A DNA stretch of 49,147 nt, taken from the NCBI GenBank assembly GCA_910575705.1, contig CAJTFG010000005.1:1-49147 (forward strand), read 5' to 3'. Shown here piece after piece: positions 1 through 7,607 of this stretch. A program made the position numbers and the translations under genes. The stretch comes from Erysipelotrichales bacterium (GTDB lineage: Bacteria; Bacillota_I; Bacilli_A; Erysipelotrichales; Erysipelotrichaceae). Position 1 is the first letter of the stretch, and each line of letters begins with the position of its first letter. The notes under the pieces were generated by a model. That model ran no database searches. It worked only from the letters and a program-made list of their open reading frames with translations, and was not told where the DNA came from.

Positions 1-68
1 GTGTCTGGCAATATACCTTGCCGATACATTTCAACACACTTTCTTTTGAATTCATAACTATACCGCAT
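1..68 (-). CDS. IS3-family transposase OrfA, N-terminal fragment (cut by window edge)
   Basis: The minus strand from position 68 encodes MRYSYEFKRKCVEMYRQGIL and runs off the left edge. This N-terminus (R-Y-S-Y-E-F-K-x-K-C-V-E-x-Y-R-x-G) is typical of the small helix-turn-helix OrfA protein of IS3-family elements, which binds the IS ends. A strong ribosome site, AAGGAGGG, lies 6 bases before the ATG, and the terminal repeat of the IS lies at 98-117. Only 22 codons are visible, so intactness cannot be judged. Confidence 0.75.
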   Translation of the reverse strand, partial: MRYSYEFKRKCVEMYRQGILPD

Positions 69-97
69 AAAAATAACCCTCCTTACTGGATTTTCTT

Positions 98-117
98 TGT
101 CCAGCAAAGAGGGTACA
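98..117. repeat. Terminal inverted repeat of IS3-family element (transposase-start end)
   Basis: Read on the minus strand this is TGTACCCTCTTTGCTGGACA. It matches the repeat at 49034-49053 (TGTACCCAGAAACCTGGACA) in its first 7 and last 7 bases, with 6 unlike bases between. The match extends outward by another 6 bases (TTGATA), so the true IS end may lie at 123. It sits just upstream of the OrfA start and borders the decayed end of the CRISPR array. Confidence 0.7.
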
Positions 118-123
118 TATCAA

Positions 124-826
124 TTGGAACAGCTTTTTTATAACAGAATAACACAACACTAAAACATGCACATTGCGGCGAAGCCGCAAAATGTGGTTTT
201 GCACCTATTCAAAATAACACAACACTAAAACTCGAATTCATAGACGCGGCCGCCATGCTTGGGTTTTGGAACTATTCAAAATAACACAACACTAAAACAT
301 GCATTCAACCCGGACATTAAACCTGAGAGTTTTGGAACTATTCAAAATAACACAACACTAAAACGGAATCGTTATATTCCGAACGATTTAGCTGGTTTTG
401 GAACTATTCAAAATAACACAACACTAAAACGAACGAGGAGCGCATCGGGCTATACGAGCCGTTTTGGAACTATTCAAAATAACACAACACTAAAACGTAG
501 AAAATCATTATTATTTGAAGCAAGGAGTTTTGGAACTATTCAAAATAACACAACACTAAAACCAAGGCGTAAATAGGTTGTGGTCTCGAAAGGTTTTGGA
601 ACTATTCAAAATAACACAACACTAAAACCATAGATAGGATTTTGCTGAATTGGAAAACGTTTTGGAACTATTCAAAATAACACAACACTAAAACCATAGA
701 TAGGATTTTGCTGAATTGGAAAACGTTTTGGAACTATTCAAAATAACACAACACTAAAACGGTAGCTGCATCTGGAGACACTACAGGTTTGTTTTGGAAC
801 TATTCAAAATAACACAACACTAAAAC
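124..826 (-). CRISPR. CRISPR array, type II-A-like repeat, 10 repeats plus a decayed terminal remnant
   Basis: Repeats of 36 bp start at 196, 263, 329, 395, 461, 527, 593, 659, 725 and 791. The last nine are identical; the one at 196 has two changes near its start. A further remnant at 147-165 keeps only the last 19 bases. Spacers are 30 bp, except 31 bp at 232-262. Spacers 629-658 and 695-724 are identical, leaving nine distinct spacers. On the plus strand the repeat starts GTTTTGGAACTATTCAAAAT. Its reverse complement starts GTTTTAGTGTTGTGTTATTT and ends AATAGTTCCAAAAC, which resembles type II-A repeats of Streptococcus, so transcription is inferred on the minus strand with the leader at the right. 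Repeat decay at the left agrees. No cas gene lies in this window. Confidence 0.97.
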
Positions 827-964
827 CCCAAATAAACGTTTTATGCTTTTTTCGGCCACGACACCGATGTTATTTTGAATAGGAAAGTTCAGCTAAATTC
901 CCATATGTATTACACATTTCTTCTCTGTATCTACCATATCACATTCTATTCCTTCAATACATCA
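827..964 (-). promoter_or_regulatory. CRISPR leader region with an inverted 15-base repeat fragment
   Basis: This is the AT-rich stretch between the last intact repeat and the next gene, on the side inferred to be the leader. Bases 868-882 on the plus strand read TGTTATTTTGAATAG. That is an exact 15-base match to the middle of the repeat, but in the opposite orientation to the array. A minus-strand transcript would therefore carry a short anti-repeat just ahead of the crRNA precursor. I see no T-run terminator after it and no clear promoter. Leader identity rests on repeat orientation and decay polarity. Confidence 0.55.
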
Positions 965-1540
965 TCATTCATTATCGGTAACATCAAAAATATTTTCTTC
1001 CGCTTCTTGGATATGTTTGCGAATACAATATACTGTCCACAGTTCACTTATTCCGTCAAATACCAGACAGATGCCGATAAACATAACCATGGATGCAGCT
1101 GCATCAAAGGGATTGTACATCAAGAGAACAGCAAATACCAATGTAACCGCGCCTAATAACGCAATGACCTTATAGCCGTCATATCCGGCTTTTTTTAAAT
1201 CAAGTGCCTGCTTACATTTCATAATAGATGCCAACAGCAATGTAAAACCGATGATAAACGGTAAAATAGAGATCACGATCTCACTTTTCATCAGCATGAA
1301 TAATCCGATACCGCATGCGATCAGCCCCAAAAGCAAATTCATCTGAAAAATAAAATCCTCTGCCCTTCCTTTTAAGTAGGAATAAATCTGAAATGCTCCA
1401 TAAAGAAAGATGAGAGAACCCAGTCCATAACAGACAATCTTCATGGTCGTCTGCGGCCATGATATTAAAATAATGCCGGCTGCAATAAACAAGACAGCGG
1501 TTATCATATAACTATTCAGCAATTTTTTAGAGTTCAGCAT
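965..1540 (-). CDS. HdeD/DUF308-type membrane protein
   Basis: This 191-residue protein has about six hydrophobic helices in short hairpins, with small loops such as the SWPQTTMK and YNPFDAA turns. That pattern is typical of the HdeD/DUF308 family of inner-membrane proteins. The C-terminus is a charged, probably cytoplasmic tail (KHIQEAEENIFDVTDNE). The ATG at 1540 is chosen because AAAGGAG lies 8 to 9 bases before it; a GTG two codons earlier would be too close to the ribosome site. Homologues are linked to acid resistance in enterobacteria, but the role in Firmicutes is unknown. It occupies the place next to the CRISPR leader where type II-A cas genes would be expected. Confidence 0.75.
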   Translation of the reverse strand: MLNSKKLLNSYMITAVLFIAAGIILISWPQTTMKIVCYGLGSLIFLYGAFQIYSYLKGRAEDFIFQMNLLLGLIACGIGLFMLMKSEIVISILPFIIGFTLLLASIMKCKQALDLKKAGYDGYKVIALLGAVTLVFAVLLMYNPFDAAASMVMFIGICLVFDGISELWTVYCIRKHIQEAEENIFDVTDNE

Positions 1541-1604
1541 ATTCACAACTCCTTTGTTTGTATTTATTATACCCCCTTATGCAAATTCCATCAAATACTA
1601 TAAG

Positions 1605-1632
1605 TAAAAAAGCATGACAATTGCCATGCTTT
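1605..1632 (-). terminator. Intrinsic terminator after adenine deaminase
   Basis: On the minus strand, AAAGCATG, an 8-base loop and CATGCTTT form a stem followed by a T-run. It lies directly downstream of the adenine deaminase stop codon. Confidence 0.8.
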
Positions 1633-1640
1633 CAGTAAAC

Positions 1641-3416
1641 CTACGCAAACAGAGGAATAATTTCCTTTGTATTCACATCGATCAAACCAAGATCTGACAT
1701 CTTCGCATTCGGTACAACCGGTAAAGCCAGCGTAACGATACGCAAGATCGGATTTTCCATAGCGGTCAATCCAAGCGCTCGATTGGCTTCTTTCATCTTT
1801 TGATTATCAATAGCCAATTCTTCTGCTTTTTTCAATGAGATCAGTCCGGCTAACGGAAGTGCCAGCGTATGCAAGATCTCGCCGTCCTTGACAGCACACA
1901 TTCCTCCGCCGACCTTTTTCAGTTCATTTGCGGCAAGCAATGCATTCTCCGCTGTATCATAAACGATCGTCAGATTATGAGAGTCATGTGATACCGTGGA
2001 AGCCAATGCTCCGCAATCCGTTCCAAAGTCGCGTACCAAACCTAATGCGATATTATCATTTCCTTCATAACGGTTAACGACAGCTACATATTTCAAATGG
2101 CAATCGCCGCTGATATCCAAATAACCGTCCTTTACCACAATCTCCTCGCAAACAGCATCGGTAGAGGAAAATAATTCATTTTCATACTGCATCAAATTGA
2201 CTTTTACCGTTCCATTTTGTATCGGAGCCTTGATACGGAAATCTTCTGCACATAATTCTTTGACATAAACAGAATTTCTCCTTTCAAGATCGTATTCCTT
2301 TTCTTCGATATCAACAAGCAGCTTACCGTTTTCCGCTACCAGTTTTCCTTCATAGAACACCGCTGTCGGTGTAAGATCCTTCAAATCTTTCACGATCAGC
2401 ATATCGGCAATATAGCCGGGAGCTAAAGCCCCCAAATTTTCCGCCTTTATCTCACGGGCAGTATTCAGCGTACAGCTTTTAATTGCATCTATCTCATTCA
2501 TACCATGACGGATCGCAATACGTACGACATCATTGATATGTCCGGTATGTAATATATCATCCGCTTCCCGATCATCCGTACAGAAGCACAAGTGATCAAA
2601 ATATTTGCAGTGCTTAACACCTTCCCAGATATCTGCGACATTTTTCGTAATGGAACTGTCACGAGAATCTACGAACATACCATTTCTAAGCTTTTCAATA
2701 CCTTCTTCGGCACTTCTGGACTCATGACATGTATCAGGACCTCCGCATAGGTACGCAGACAGATCACGTCCAAAAACAAACGGTGCATGTCCTTGAATAT
2801 AAAGTCCTTTATCACGGGCAACTTGCAAAATATCCATCATGCGGTCTTCCCCATTGATCACTGCCAGATAATCCATAACTTCTGCCAGACCGATCACTCT
2901 TTGTAAGGAGGATAACTCTTCGATCTGTTCAGCGAGGAAGTTAGCACCGGCATTTTCTTTACCAGGCACAGATGGAACACAGCTCGGTATATCAACATAC
3001 TGCCGCATCGGTAAACCATCCGCACTGTCATGCATATAGCGAACCCCTTCTACACCATAAACGTTTCCGATTTCATGAGGGTCCGTTACTACGGTTGTCG
3101 TACCATTAGGGATCACCGCACGAGCAAAATTTCGCGGCGTCATCATAGAACTTTCAATATGAATGTGCGCATCGATCAGTCCCGGAATCAAATACTCGCC
3201 TTTTCCATCATAAACGACAGCTGCATCATCTATATGTGCCGTCAAATCTTTTGTTTCTATATGGGCAATCGTATTATCGCACACAAATACGTTAGCAGGA
3301 TAGATTTCCCCAGTAAACACATTTACCAACTGTACATTTTTGATCAACAAGTCACTTTTTTCTTTTCCTAATGCAGTTCTCAATAATCTTCTTTTGTCTT
3401 TTGGTTCAATTCTCAT
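1641..3416 (-). CDS. ade: Adenine deaminase
   Basis: This enzyme deaminates adenine to hypoxanthine with release of ammonia, feeding adenine into the hypoxanthine/guanine salvage route in the cytoplasm. The 591-residue length fits the bacterial family. Metal-site motifs of the amidohydrolase fold are visible: DAHIHIESS near residue 90, TDPHEIGN, GHAPFVFG and CTDDREADD. The C-terminal domain GGGMCAVKDGEILHTLALPL is typical of Ade. The ATG at 3416 is preferred over one eight codons upstream, because AAGGAGAG lies 8 bases before it. It follows the purine permease by 58 bp and is probably co-transcribed with it under the guanine-type riboswitch. Confidence 0.95.
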   Translation of the reverse strand: MRIEPKDKRRLLRTALGKEKSDLLIKNVQLVNVFTGEIYPANVFVCDNTIAHIETKDLTAHIDDAAVVYDGKGEYLIPGLIDAHIHIESSMMTPRNFARAVIPNGTTTVVTDPHEIGNVYGVEGVRYMHDSADGLPMRQYVDIPSCVPSVPGKENAGANFLAEQIEELSSLQRVIGLAEVMDYLAVINGEDRMMDILQVARDKGLYIQGHAPFVFGRDLSAYLCGGPDTCHESRSAEEGIEKLRNGMFVDSRDSSITKNVADIWEGVKHCKYFDHLCFCTDDREADDILHTGHINDVVRIAIRHGMNEIDAIKSCTLNTAREIKAENLGALAPGYIADMLIVKDLKDLTPTAVFYEGKLVAENGKLLVDIEEKEYDLERRNSVYVKELCAEDFRIKAPIQNGTVKVNLMQYENELFSSTDAVCEEIVVKDGYLDISGDCHLKYVAVVNRYEGNDNIALGLVRDFGTDCGALASTVSHDSHNLTIVYDTAENALLAANELKKVGGGMCAVKDGEILHTLALPLAGLISLKKAEELAIDNQKMKEANRALGLTAMENPILRIVTLALPVVPNAKMSDLGLIDVNTKEIIPLFA

Positions 3417-3443
3417 ATATGATCTCTCCTTATAGAACATGGA

Positions 3444-3470
3444 AAGAAAGATGCGTAATACGCACCTTCC
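3444..3470 (-). promoter_or_regulatory. Intergenic stem-loop between purine permease and ade
   Basis: A near-perfect inverted repeat (AAGGTGCGTA / TACGCATCTT on the minus strand) lies in the 58-bp gap, followed by a short broken T-run. It could be a weak attenuator or a processing and stability element separating permease and ade expression. Confidence 0.5.
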
Positions 3471-3474
3471 TTAA

Positions 3475-4806
3475 TTACCCGAATATAAAATACATGATCA
3501 GCGGAATCGCTAAAATATACATCGCAGGATGCACTTCTTTAAATTTCCCGGATAATGTTTTGATAACGACATAACCGATAATACCGGCAGAGATACCACT
3601 GGCAATAGAACCTGTAAAGATCGTAAACATGATCATTACAAACGGTCCAAAACTTTCGGTAAAGTCATCAAAATCGATATCTTTAAATCCGGAAATCATC
3701 AAGAATCCAACGAAGATCAAAGCAGGCCCAGTAGCCGCATCCGGAATCATCAATACGAGCGGTGACAAAAATACCATGACCAAGAAGCACAGAGACACGA
3801 CTACGCTCGTGAAACCGGTTCTGCCGCCCGCTTCTACACCGGCACTGGATTCTACAAAGGTCGTAATCGTCGTATTTCCTGTACAAGCTCCCACACACGT
3901 ACCGACAGCATCTACTAAGAACGGACGCTCAATCCCCGGAAGATTGCCATCCTCATCCAGCATCTTCGCCTTACCAGCAACACCGAGCACGGTTCCTAAT
4001 GTAGAGAAGAAGTCTCCGAAGAAAGCAACAAACATCAAGATAACACCTTCGGCAGAAAGCACATGGCTGAAATCGAAATTAAACATTACGTTTCCAACTT
4101 CGGAAAAAGAAGGAACCTTAAACAATTCCGCCGGCATACTCGTTACACCGAAAGGGATTCCCAGCAACGTAATCGCTACGATCCCGACAAGGATAGCTCC
4201 TTTTACCTTGTAAGCAGTTAAAACAGCGATAATGACTAAACCCAAAACGGCAAGGAAAACAGCCGGCTGTGTAAAATCACCCATGCTGATACCATCCGCA
4301 AATGTACCGATACCCGTATTTTTAAATCCCAGATAAGCGATAAAGAACCCGATAGCAGAGCTGATCGCGATCTTGATATTCTTAGGGATCATCCGTACGA
4401 TCAGATCACGAATACCAAAGATGGATAAAGCAAGAAAAATAATACCGGAAACCAAAGTCATCGCCATAATGGAACCAAAGGATAATCCTCCTGACTGTAG
4501 CAATGCACCAAACATAAAGTTTGATCCCATACCGGTTGATAGCGCAAATGGCAGATTTGCATATATCGCCATAAAAAAGGTGATCAATGCACTGACGATA
4601 GCACATACCACTACGATCGCTTCTTTCGATATCAATACCCCGTTGATATCGACCATGGACGGCGTATCTCCAAAACCAACGATCGCCCCCGGCTGTACTA
4701 CGAGCACGTAAGCCATGGTCATGAACGTTGTAAAACCGGCTACGATTTCTGCTTTATAGCTGGTATTACGTTCTTTAAACTTAAAAAACTTAGCTAATCT
4801 TTCCAT
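3475..4806 (-). CDS. AzgA/PbuG-type purine permease (NCS2 family)
   Basis: This is a 443-residue integral membrane transporter with about 12 to 14 hydrophobic segments. The N-terminal block FKFKERNTSYKAEIVAGFTT followed by FMTMAYVLVVQP is the signature of the AzgA branch (hypoxanthine, guanine and adenine uptake by proton symport). ATG 4806 is chosen because GAGGAGG precedes it by 4 bases; upstream in-frame ATGs lack a ribosome site and run into the riboswitch spacer. The riboswitch upstream responds to guanine-class ligands, and the gene downstream is adenine deaminase. Together they point to purine base import and salvage. The exact base specificity cannot be read from sequence. Confidence 0.92.
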   Translation of the reverse strand: MERLAKFFKFKERNTSYKAEIVAGFTTFMTMAYVLVVQPGAIVGFGDTPSMVDINGVLISKEAIVVVCAIVSALITFFMAIYANLPFALSTGMGSNFMFGALLQSGGLSFGSIMAMTLVSGIIFLALSIFGIRDLIVRMIPKNIKIAISSAIGFFIAYLGFKNTGIGTFADGISMGDFTQPAVFLAVLGLVIIAVLTAYKVKGAILVGIVAITLLGIPFGVTSMPAELFKVPSFSEVGNVMFNFDFSHVLSAEGVILMFVAFFGDFFSTLGTVLGVAGKAKMLDEDGNLPGIERPFLVDAVGTCVGACTGNTTITTFVESSAGVEAGGRTGFTSVVVSLCFLVMVFLSPLVLMIPDAATGPALIFVGFLMISGFKDIDFDDFTESFGPFVMIMFTIFTGSIASGISAGIIGYVVIKTLSGKFKEVHPAMYILAIPLIMYFIFG

Positions 4807-4863
4807 ATTTCCTCCTCTTGACATTGATATATTCATGTTGGACGAACTATCAAAAAGATTGCT

Positions 4864-4928
4864 CATCATAGTACTTTGTTTACGGCAAAGCGTAGAGACT
4901 GCCGACCATATTACGGCATTATATGACT
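4864..4928 (-). promoter_or_regulatory. Purine riboswitch, guanine/hypoxanthine class
   Basis: The minus strand carries the conserved purine aptamer: P1 TCATA/TATGA, core ATAAT, ATATGG, GTCTCTAC, CCGTAAA and ACTATGA. The base that pairs with the ligand is C (minus strand of position 4871), which in this family selects guanine or hypoxanthine; adenine sensors have U. It lies 57 bp upstream of the permease start. I see no clear terminator hairpin in that gap, so control could act on translation or on a structure I did not resolve. Confidence 0.9.
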
Positions 4929-4942
4929 ATATCAACGCTAAG

Positions 4943-4948
4943 ATTATA
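4943..4948 (-). promoter_or_regulatory. Extended -10 promoter of the purine riboswitch operon
   Basis: TGCTATAAT on the minus strand forms an extended -10 box about 15 bases before the aptamer. The -35 position (TTTTCT) is poor, which is common when TGn is present. Confidence 0.6.
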
Positions 4949-4981
4949 GCAGAATATTAAAAAAAAGAAAAGATTTTATAA

Positions 4982-6199
4982 TTAACTATTAGAAAGATTA
5001 ATCATCGTTTTAAACAGGATGTCGGTAGCTATAGCGCAATCTGTTTTTGAAGTGTATTCATCCGGACGATGAGAGTATCCGTGCTCGCTTCGTACAAAGA
5101 TCATGGCGATCGGACAATGACCGTAGAAATTCATAGCATCATGCCCTGCTCCACTCATCAGATAATATGGTGTGATTTGGGAAAGCTGCATGATCTGAGC
5201 GATGACTTCCGTTATATGTTCATCGCATAAAGCAGGTTCCAGATTTTGCGTTTCTTCCATTCGGATACGAAATCCTTTTTCCTCATATGCACGGAATTCC
5301 TCTTGTAACTCTTTGATAAAACTCTCGATATCTCTCATCACCAAAGAGCGCACATCCAAACTGAATGAGACATGATCGCATATCACATTGCAGGAACCGG
5401 GATACGTATAGATTTCGCCGATCGTCGCCACCGCATCCGGATATTTGCGTATCATTCGATCCGCAAATGACGAAATTGCTCCAAAGGCAGTTACCGGATC
5501 CACTCTGTCAGCCATCGGAATCGCTCCCGAATGTCCACTTTTGCCATATATGCATATCGTATAACGACGCAGTCCAGCAATCCCCTTAACGATCCCGACA
5601 GGAAGCTGTTTATCATCCAAAATACTTCCCTGTTCGATATGCAATTCCAAATATCCTTTTACATCATGAAAATCATAAGCACAAGACGCATATTCACAAA
5701 TCGGATATCCCAGCTTTTCAGCCGCTTTTTGCAAAGGGATATCGTCTTGATCACAAGCTTCCAGATCGGCTTTTTGCAGATCTCCGCAAATGGCGCGGCT
5801 GCCTGTCATAATAGAAGAAAAGCGGTTTCCCTCTTCATTTTTAAATGCGATGACCTCAATAGCACATCCGGGAATCACATGCTGTTCCCGCATACAATGT
5901 ACGGCTTCAATGGCTCCCAGCACGCCGAGGCAGCCATCGAAATTCCCACCGTTGCGTACGGTATCCACATGAGAACCACAAAGGAGTTTCTGCTTTGTTT
6001 TTCCCTTTACTTTCCCGATAATATTGCCGACGGCATCCACGGTAACCGAAAGACCCGCTTCTTCCATGATGCGAATGAGGTATTCCTTTGCCTGTTCATC
6101 TTCATCCGTGTAAGGAAAACGGGTAACTCCGCCCTCAGCAGTCTTACCAATCATACCAAGTTCCTGTATGTGACGATATAATCGCTCCTGATTGATCAT
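4982..6199 (-). CDS. M20-family amidohydrolase, allantoate amidohydrolase / N-carbamoyl amino acid hydrolase type
   Basis: This 405-residue cytoplasmic metalloenzyme removes carbamoyl or ureido groups from N-carbamoyl compounds. Two-metal site motifs are clear: GSHVDTV near residue 76, NFDGCLGV, NEEGNRF near 126 and LHIEQG near 191. A C-terminal histidine motif SGAGHDAMN is also present. These define the HyuC/AllC branch. The gene stops just before the purine riboswitch promoter and has its own upstream region. Its neighbours suggest a role in purine or pyrimidine catabolism (allantoate or ureidopropionate), but hydantoin-derived substrates are equally possible. Confidence 0.88.
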   Translation of the reverse strand: MINQERLYRHIQELGMIGKTAEGGVTRFPYTDEDEQAKEYLIRIMEEAGLSVTVDAVGNIIGKVKGKTKQKLLCGSHVDTVRNGGNFDGCLGVLGAIEAVHCMREQHVIPGCAIEVIAFKNEEGNRFSSIMTGSRAICGDLQKADLEACDQDDIPLQKAAEKLGYPICEYASCAYDFHDVKGYLELHIEQGSILDDKQLPVGIVKGIAGLRRYTICIYGKSGHSGAIPMADRVDPVTAFGAISSFADRMIRKYPDAVATIGEIYTYPGSCNVICDHVSFSLDVRSLVMRDIESFIKELQEEFRAYEEKGFRIRMEETQNLEPALCDEHITEVIAQIMQLSQITPYYLMSGAGHDAMNFYGHCPIAMIFVRSEHGYSHRPDEYTSKTDCAIATDILFKTMINLSNS

Positions 6200-6229
6200 A
6201 CGATATCTCCTAACTATTATTTTCTGTTT

Positions 6230-6718
6230 TTATACGTTTTGAATCTTTGTTACAAAAGACATATTCCTTTGTTCCATCTCCAGCAAATACTCTTTTTTAG
6301 CCAACCCCAATGCATAACCCACCATTTTCCCATTGCTTCCAATCACCCGATGACATGGGATGACGATCGGCAAACGGTTGCGGTGATTTGCCATACCGAC
6401 AGCTCTGGATGCTTTCGGATTGCCGACTTTACACGCAATCTCCCGATATGTTACAGTTTCTCCGTAAGGGATCTCCATCAATGCGTGCCAAACCTTTTTT
6501 TGAAAAGGTGTTCCTATTATGTGAATGGGAAATGAAAACGATATACGCTCTCCATGGAAGTATTCCCGCAATTCCTCACTTGCCTGCTTCATCACATCAT
6601 TTTCCAGGCCGTTTGCGGTAATGCCATCATCAAATACTATCTCTTCCACCGCATCGTCCGTTGCGATCAGCGTCATCATTCCTATAGGTGTTTGATACGT
6701 TTTTGCATATTTCATCAT
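6230..6718 (-). CDS. ogt: Methylated-DNA--protein-cysteine methyltransferase
   Basis: This suicide repair enzyme transfers the methyl group from O6-methylguanine to its own cysteine. The active-site PCHRVIGSNG is present near residue 123, preceded by the helix-turn-helix region (IPYGETVTYREIA) and the RAVGMANHRN segment. Its 162 residues match the short Ogt type. Two tandem ATG codons compete; AAAGGATG lies about 10 bases before the first. It is the last gene of the operon descending from 13151, 17 bp after the YhfC-like gene. Confidence 0.93.
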   Translation of the reverse strand: MMKYAKTYQTPIGMMTLIATDDAVEEIVFDDGITANGLENDVMKQASEELREYFHGERISFSFPIHIIGTPFQKKVWHALMEIPYGETVTYREIACKVGNPKASRAVGMANHRNRLPIVIPCHRVIGSNGKMVGYALGLAKKEYLLEMEQRNMSFVTKIQNV

Positions 6719-6734
6719 TTATCCCTCATCCTTT

Positions 6735-7517
6735 TCATACTTCTTTCGTCTCTTCCTTCTCAACAGTATCTGTCTTATCTTCCTGCTTTGGATAGCGAAC
6801 CTTCCACACATAAACAGCAGAACTACCCGCTGCGACAAAGATCAAAATATCCAAGTACAGTGCGGATACCCCGTGATAGGAGCAAAGCGTGACTGCCGCA
6901 TCCAACGCTGCATGCAACAAAAATATAACGATCAACGTTCTTCTTTTCTTTTTCAGGATCCCCTGCATTATGCAGACAGATAAACCGACCTGAACAACGA
7001 TATAAAGACTTCTCTCTAACAATACAAAATAGAACATATGCATCGGAGTTTGCTCAATAGCGCTTGTCACCAGACGGATCTGGGTGGAATCTGTTCCCTG
7101 TTGCGCAAGATATATGATAAAGAGATTGTGAAGATACATAATCCCTAACAGAAAAATCGCTTCGCATATACCGTGTCCCAAACCGGCAATGATACCGACA
7201 GCTTTATCCTGTTCCCGTTTCGATAAAAACCGCAATACGACATAGCGGCCTATCGTTTCCAATAAAGCAGCGCTTAGCGATAACAGGCCGATGAGCGTAT
7301 AACCATCCATACCAGAAAACATCTCCATCGGCATATAAGAAAGCAGCGGATATCGTATGACGACTTGAGGTATAAAATAGCCGAGCATTCCCAGCAGAAA
7401 TATCTTAGCACTGTTTTTCTTATGAATGTAGAAAAGCATCATGCATAGCAGGATCATCACCATCAATACGGCAACCGAGATGATCATCGCCATAACAGAA
7501 GCAGAAGCTGTTTTCAT
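6735..7517 (-). CDS. YhfC-family intramembrane glutamic protease-like protein
   Basis: This 260-residue protein has seven or eight predicted membrane helices. The central motif GLGHGICEAIFLLG carries the G-H-G-x-x-E-A pattern of the YhfC family, related to Abi/CAAX-type intramembrane proteases with a catalytic glutamate. ATG 7517 is selected because AAGGAGG precedes it by 6 bases; an upstream in-frame start lacks a ribosome site. It follows the pyrimidine phosphorylase by 90 bp. Its substrate is unknown, and the charged C-terminal tail (KQEDKTDTVEKEETKEV) may be cytoplasmic. Confidence 0.8.
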   Translation of the reverse strand: MKTASASVMAMIISVAVLMVMILLCMMLFYIHKKNSAKIFLLGMLGYFIPQVVIRYPLLSYMPMEMFSGMDGYTLIGLLSLSAALLETIGRYVVLRFLSKREQDKAVGIIAGLGHGICEAIFLLGIMYLHNLFIIYLAQQGTDSTQIRLVTSAIEQTPMHMFYFVLLERSLYIVVQVGLSVCIMQGILKKKRRTLIVIFLLHAALDAAVTLCSYHGVSALYLDILIFVAAGSSAVYVWKVRYPKQEDKTDTVEKEETKEV

Positions 7518-7607
7518 ACATGTCCTCCTTAAACCAAACCTATTATAGCAATTTTTACCATGTAAGAAAATGACAATTGCAAGCTTTATAAAAAAAGATA
7601 TCATCAA

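Noticed and set aside
259-576. 105-codon plus-strand ORF with a repeated FGTIQNNTTLK motif
   Set aside because: It is the translation of the CRISPR repeats and spacers: a 66-bp period is divisible by three, so the frame stays open. No ribosome site.
850-868. GC stem next to a T6 run in the CRISPR leader (TTTTTTCGGCCACGACACCG) as a tracrRNA terminator
   Set aside because: The T-run is on the wrong side for a minus-strand transcript and the stem is only about 4 bp.
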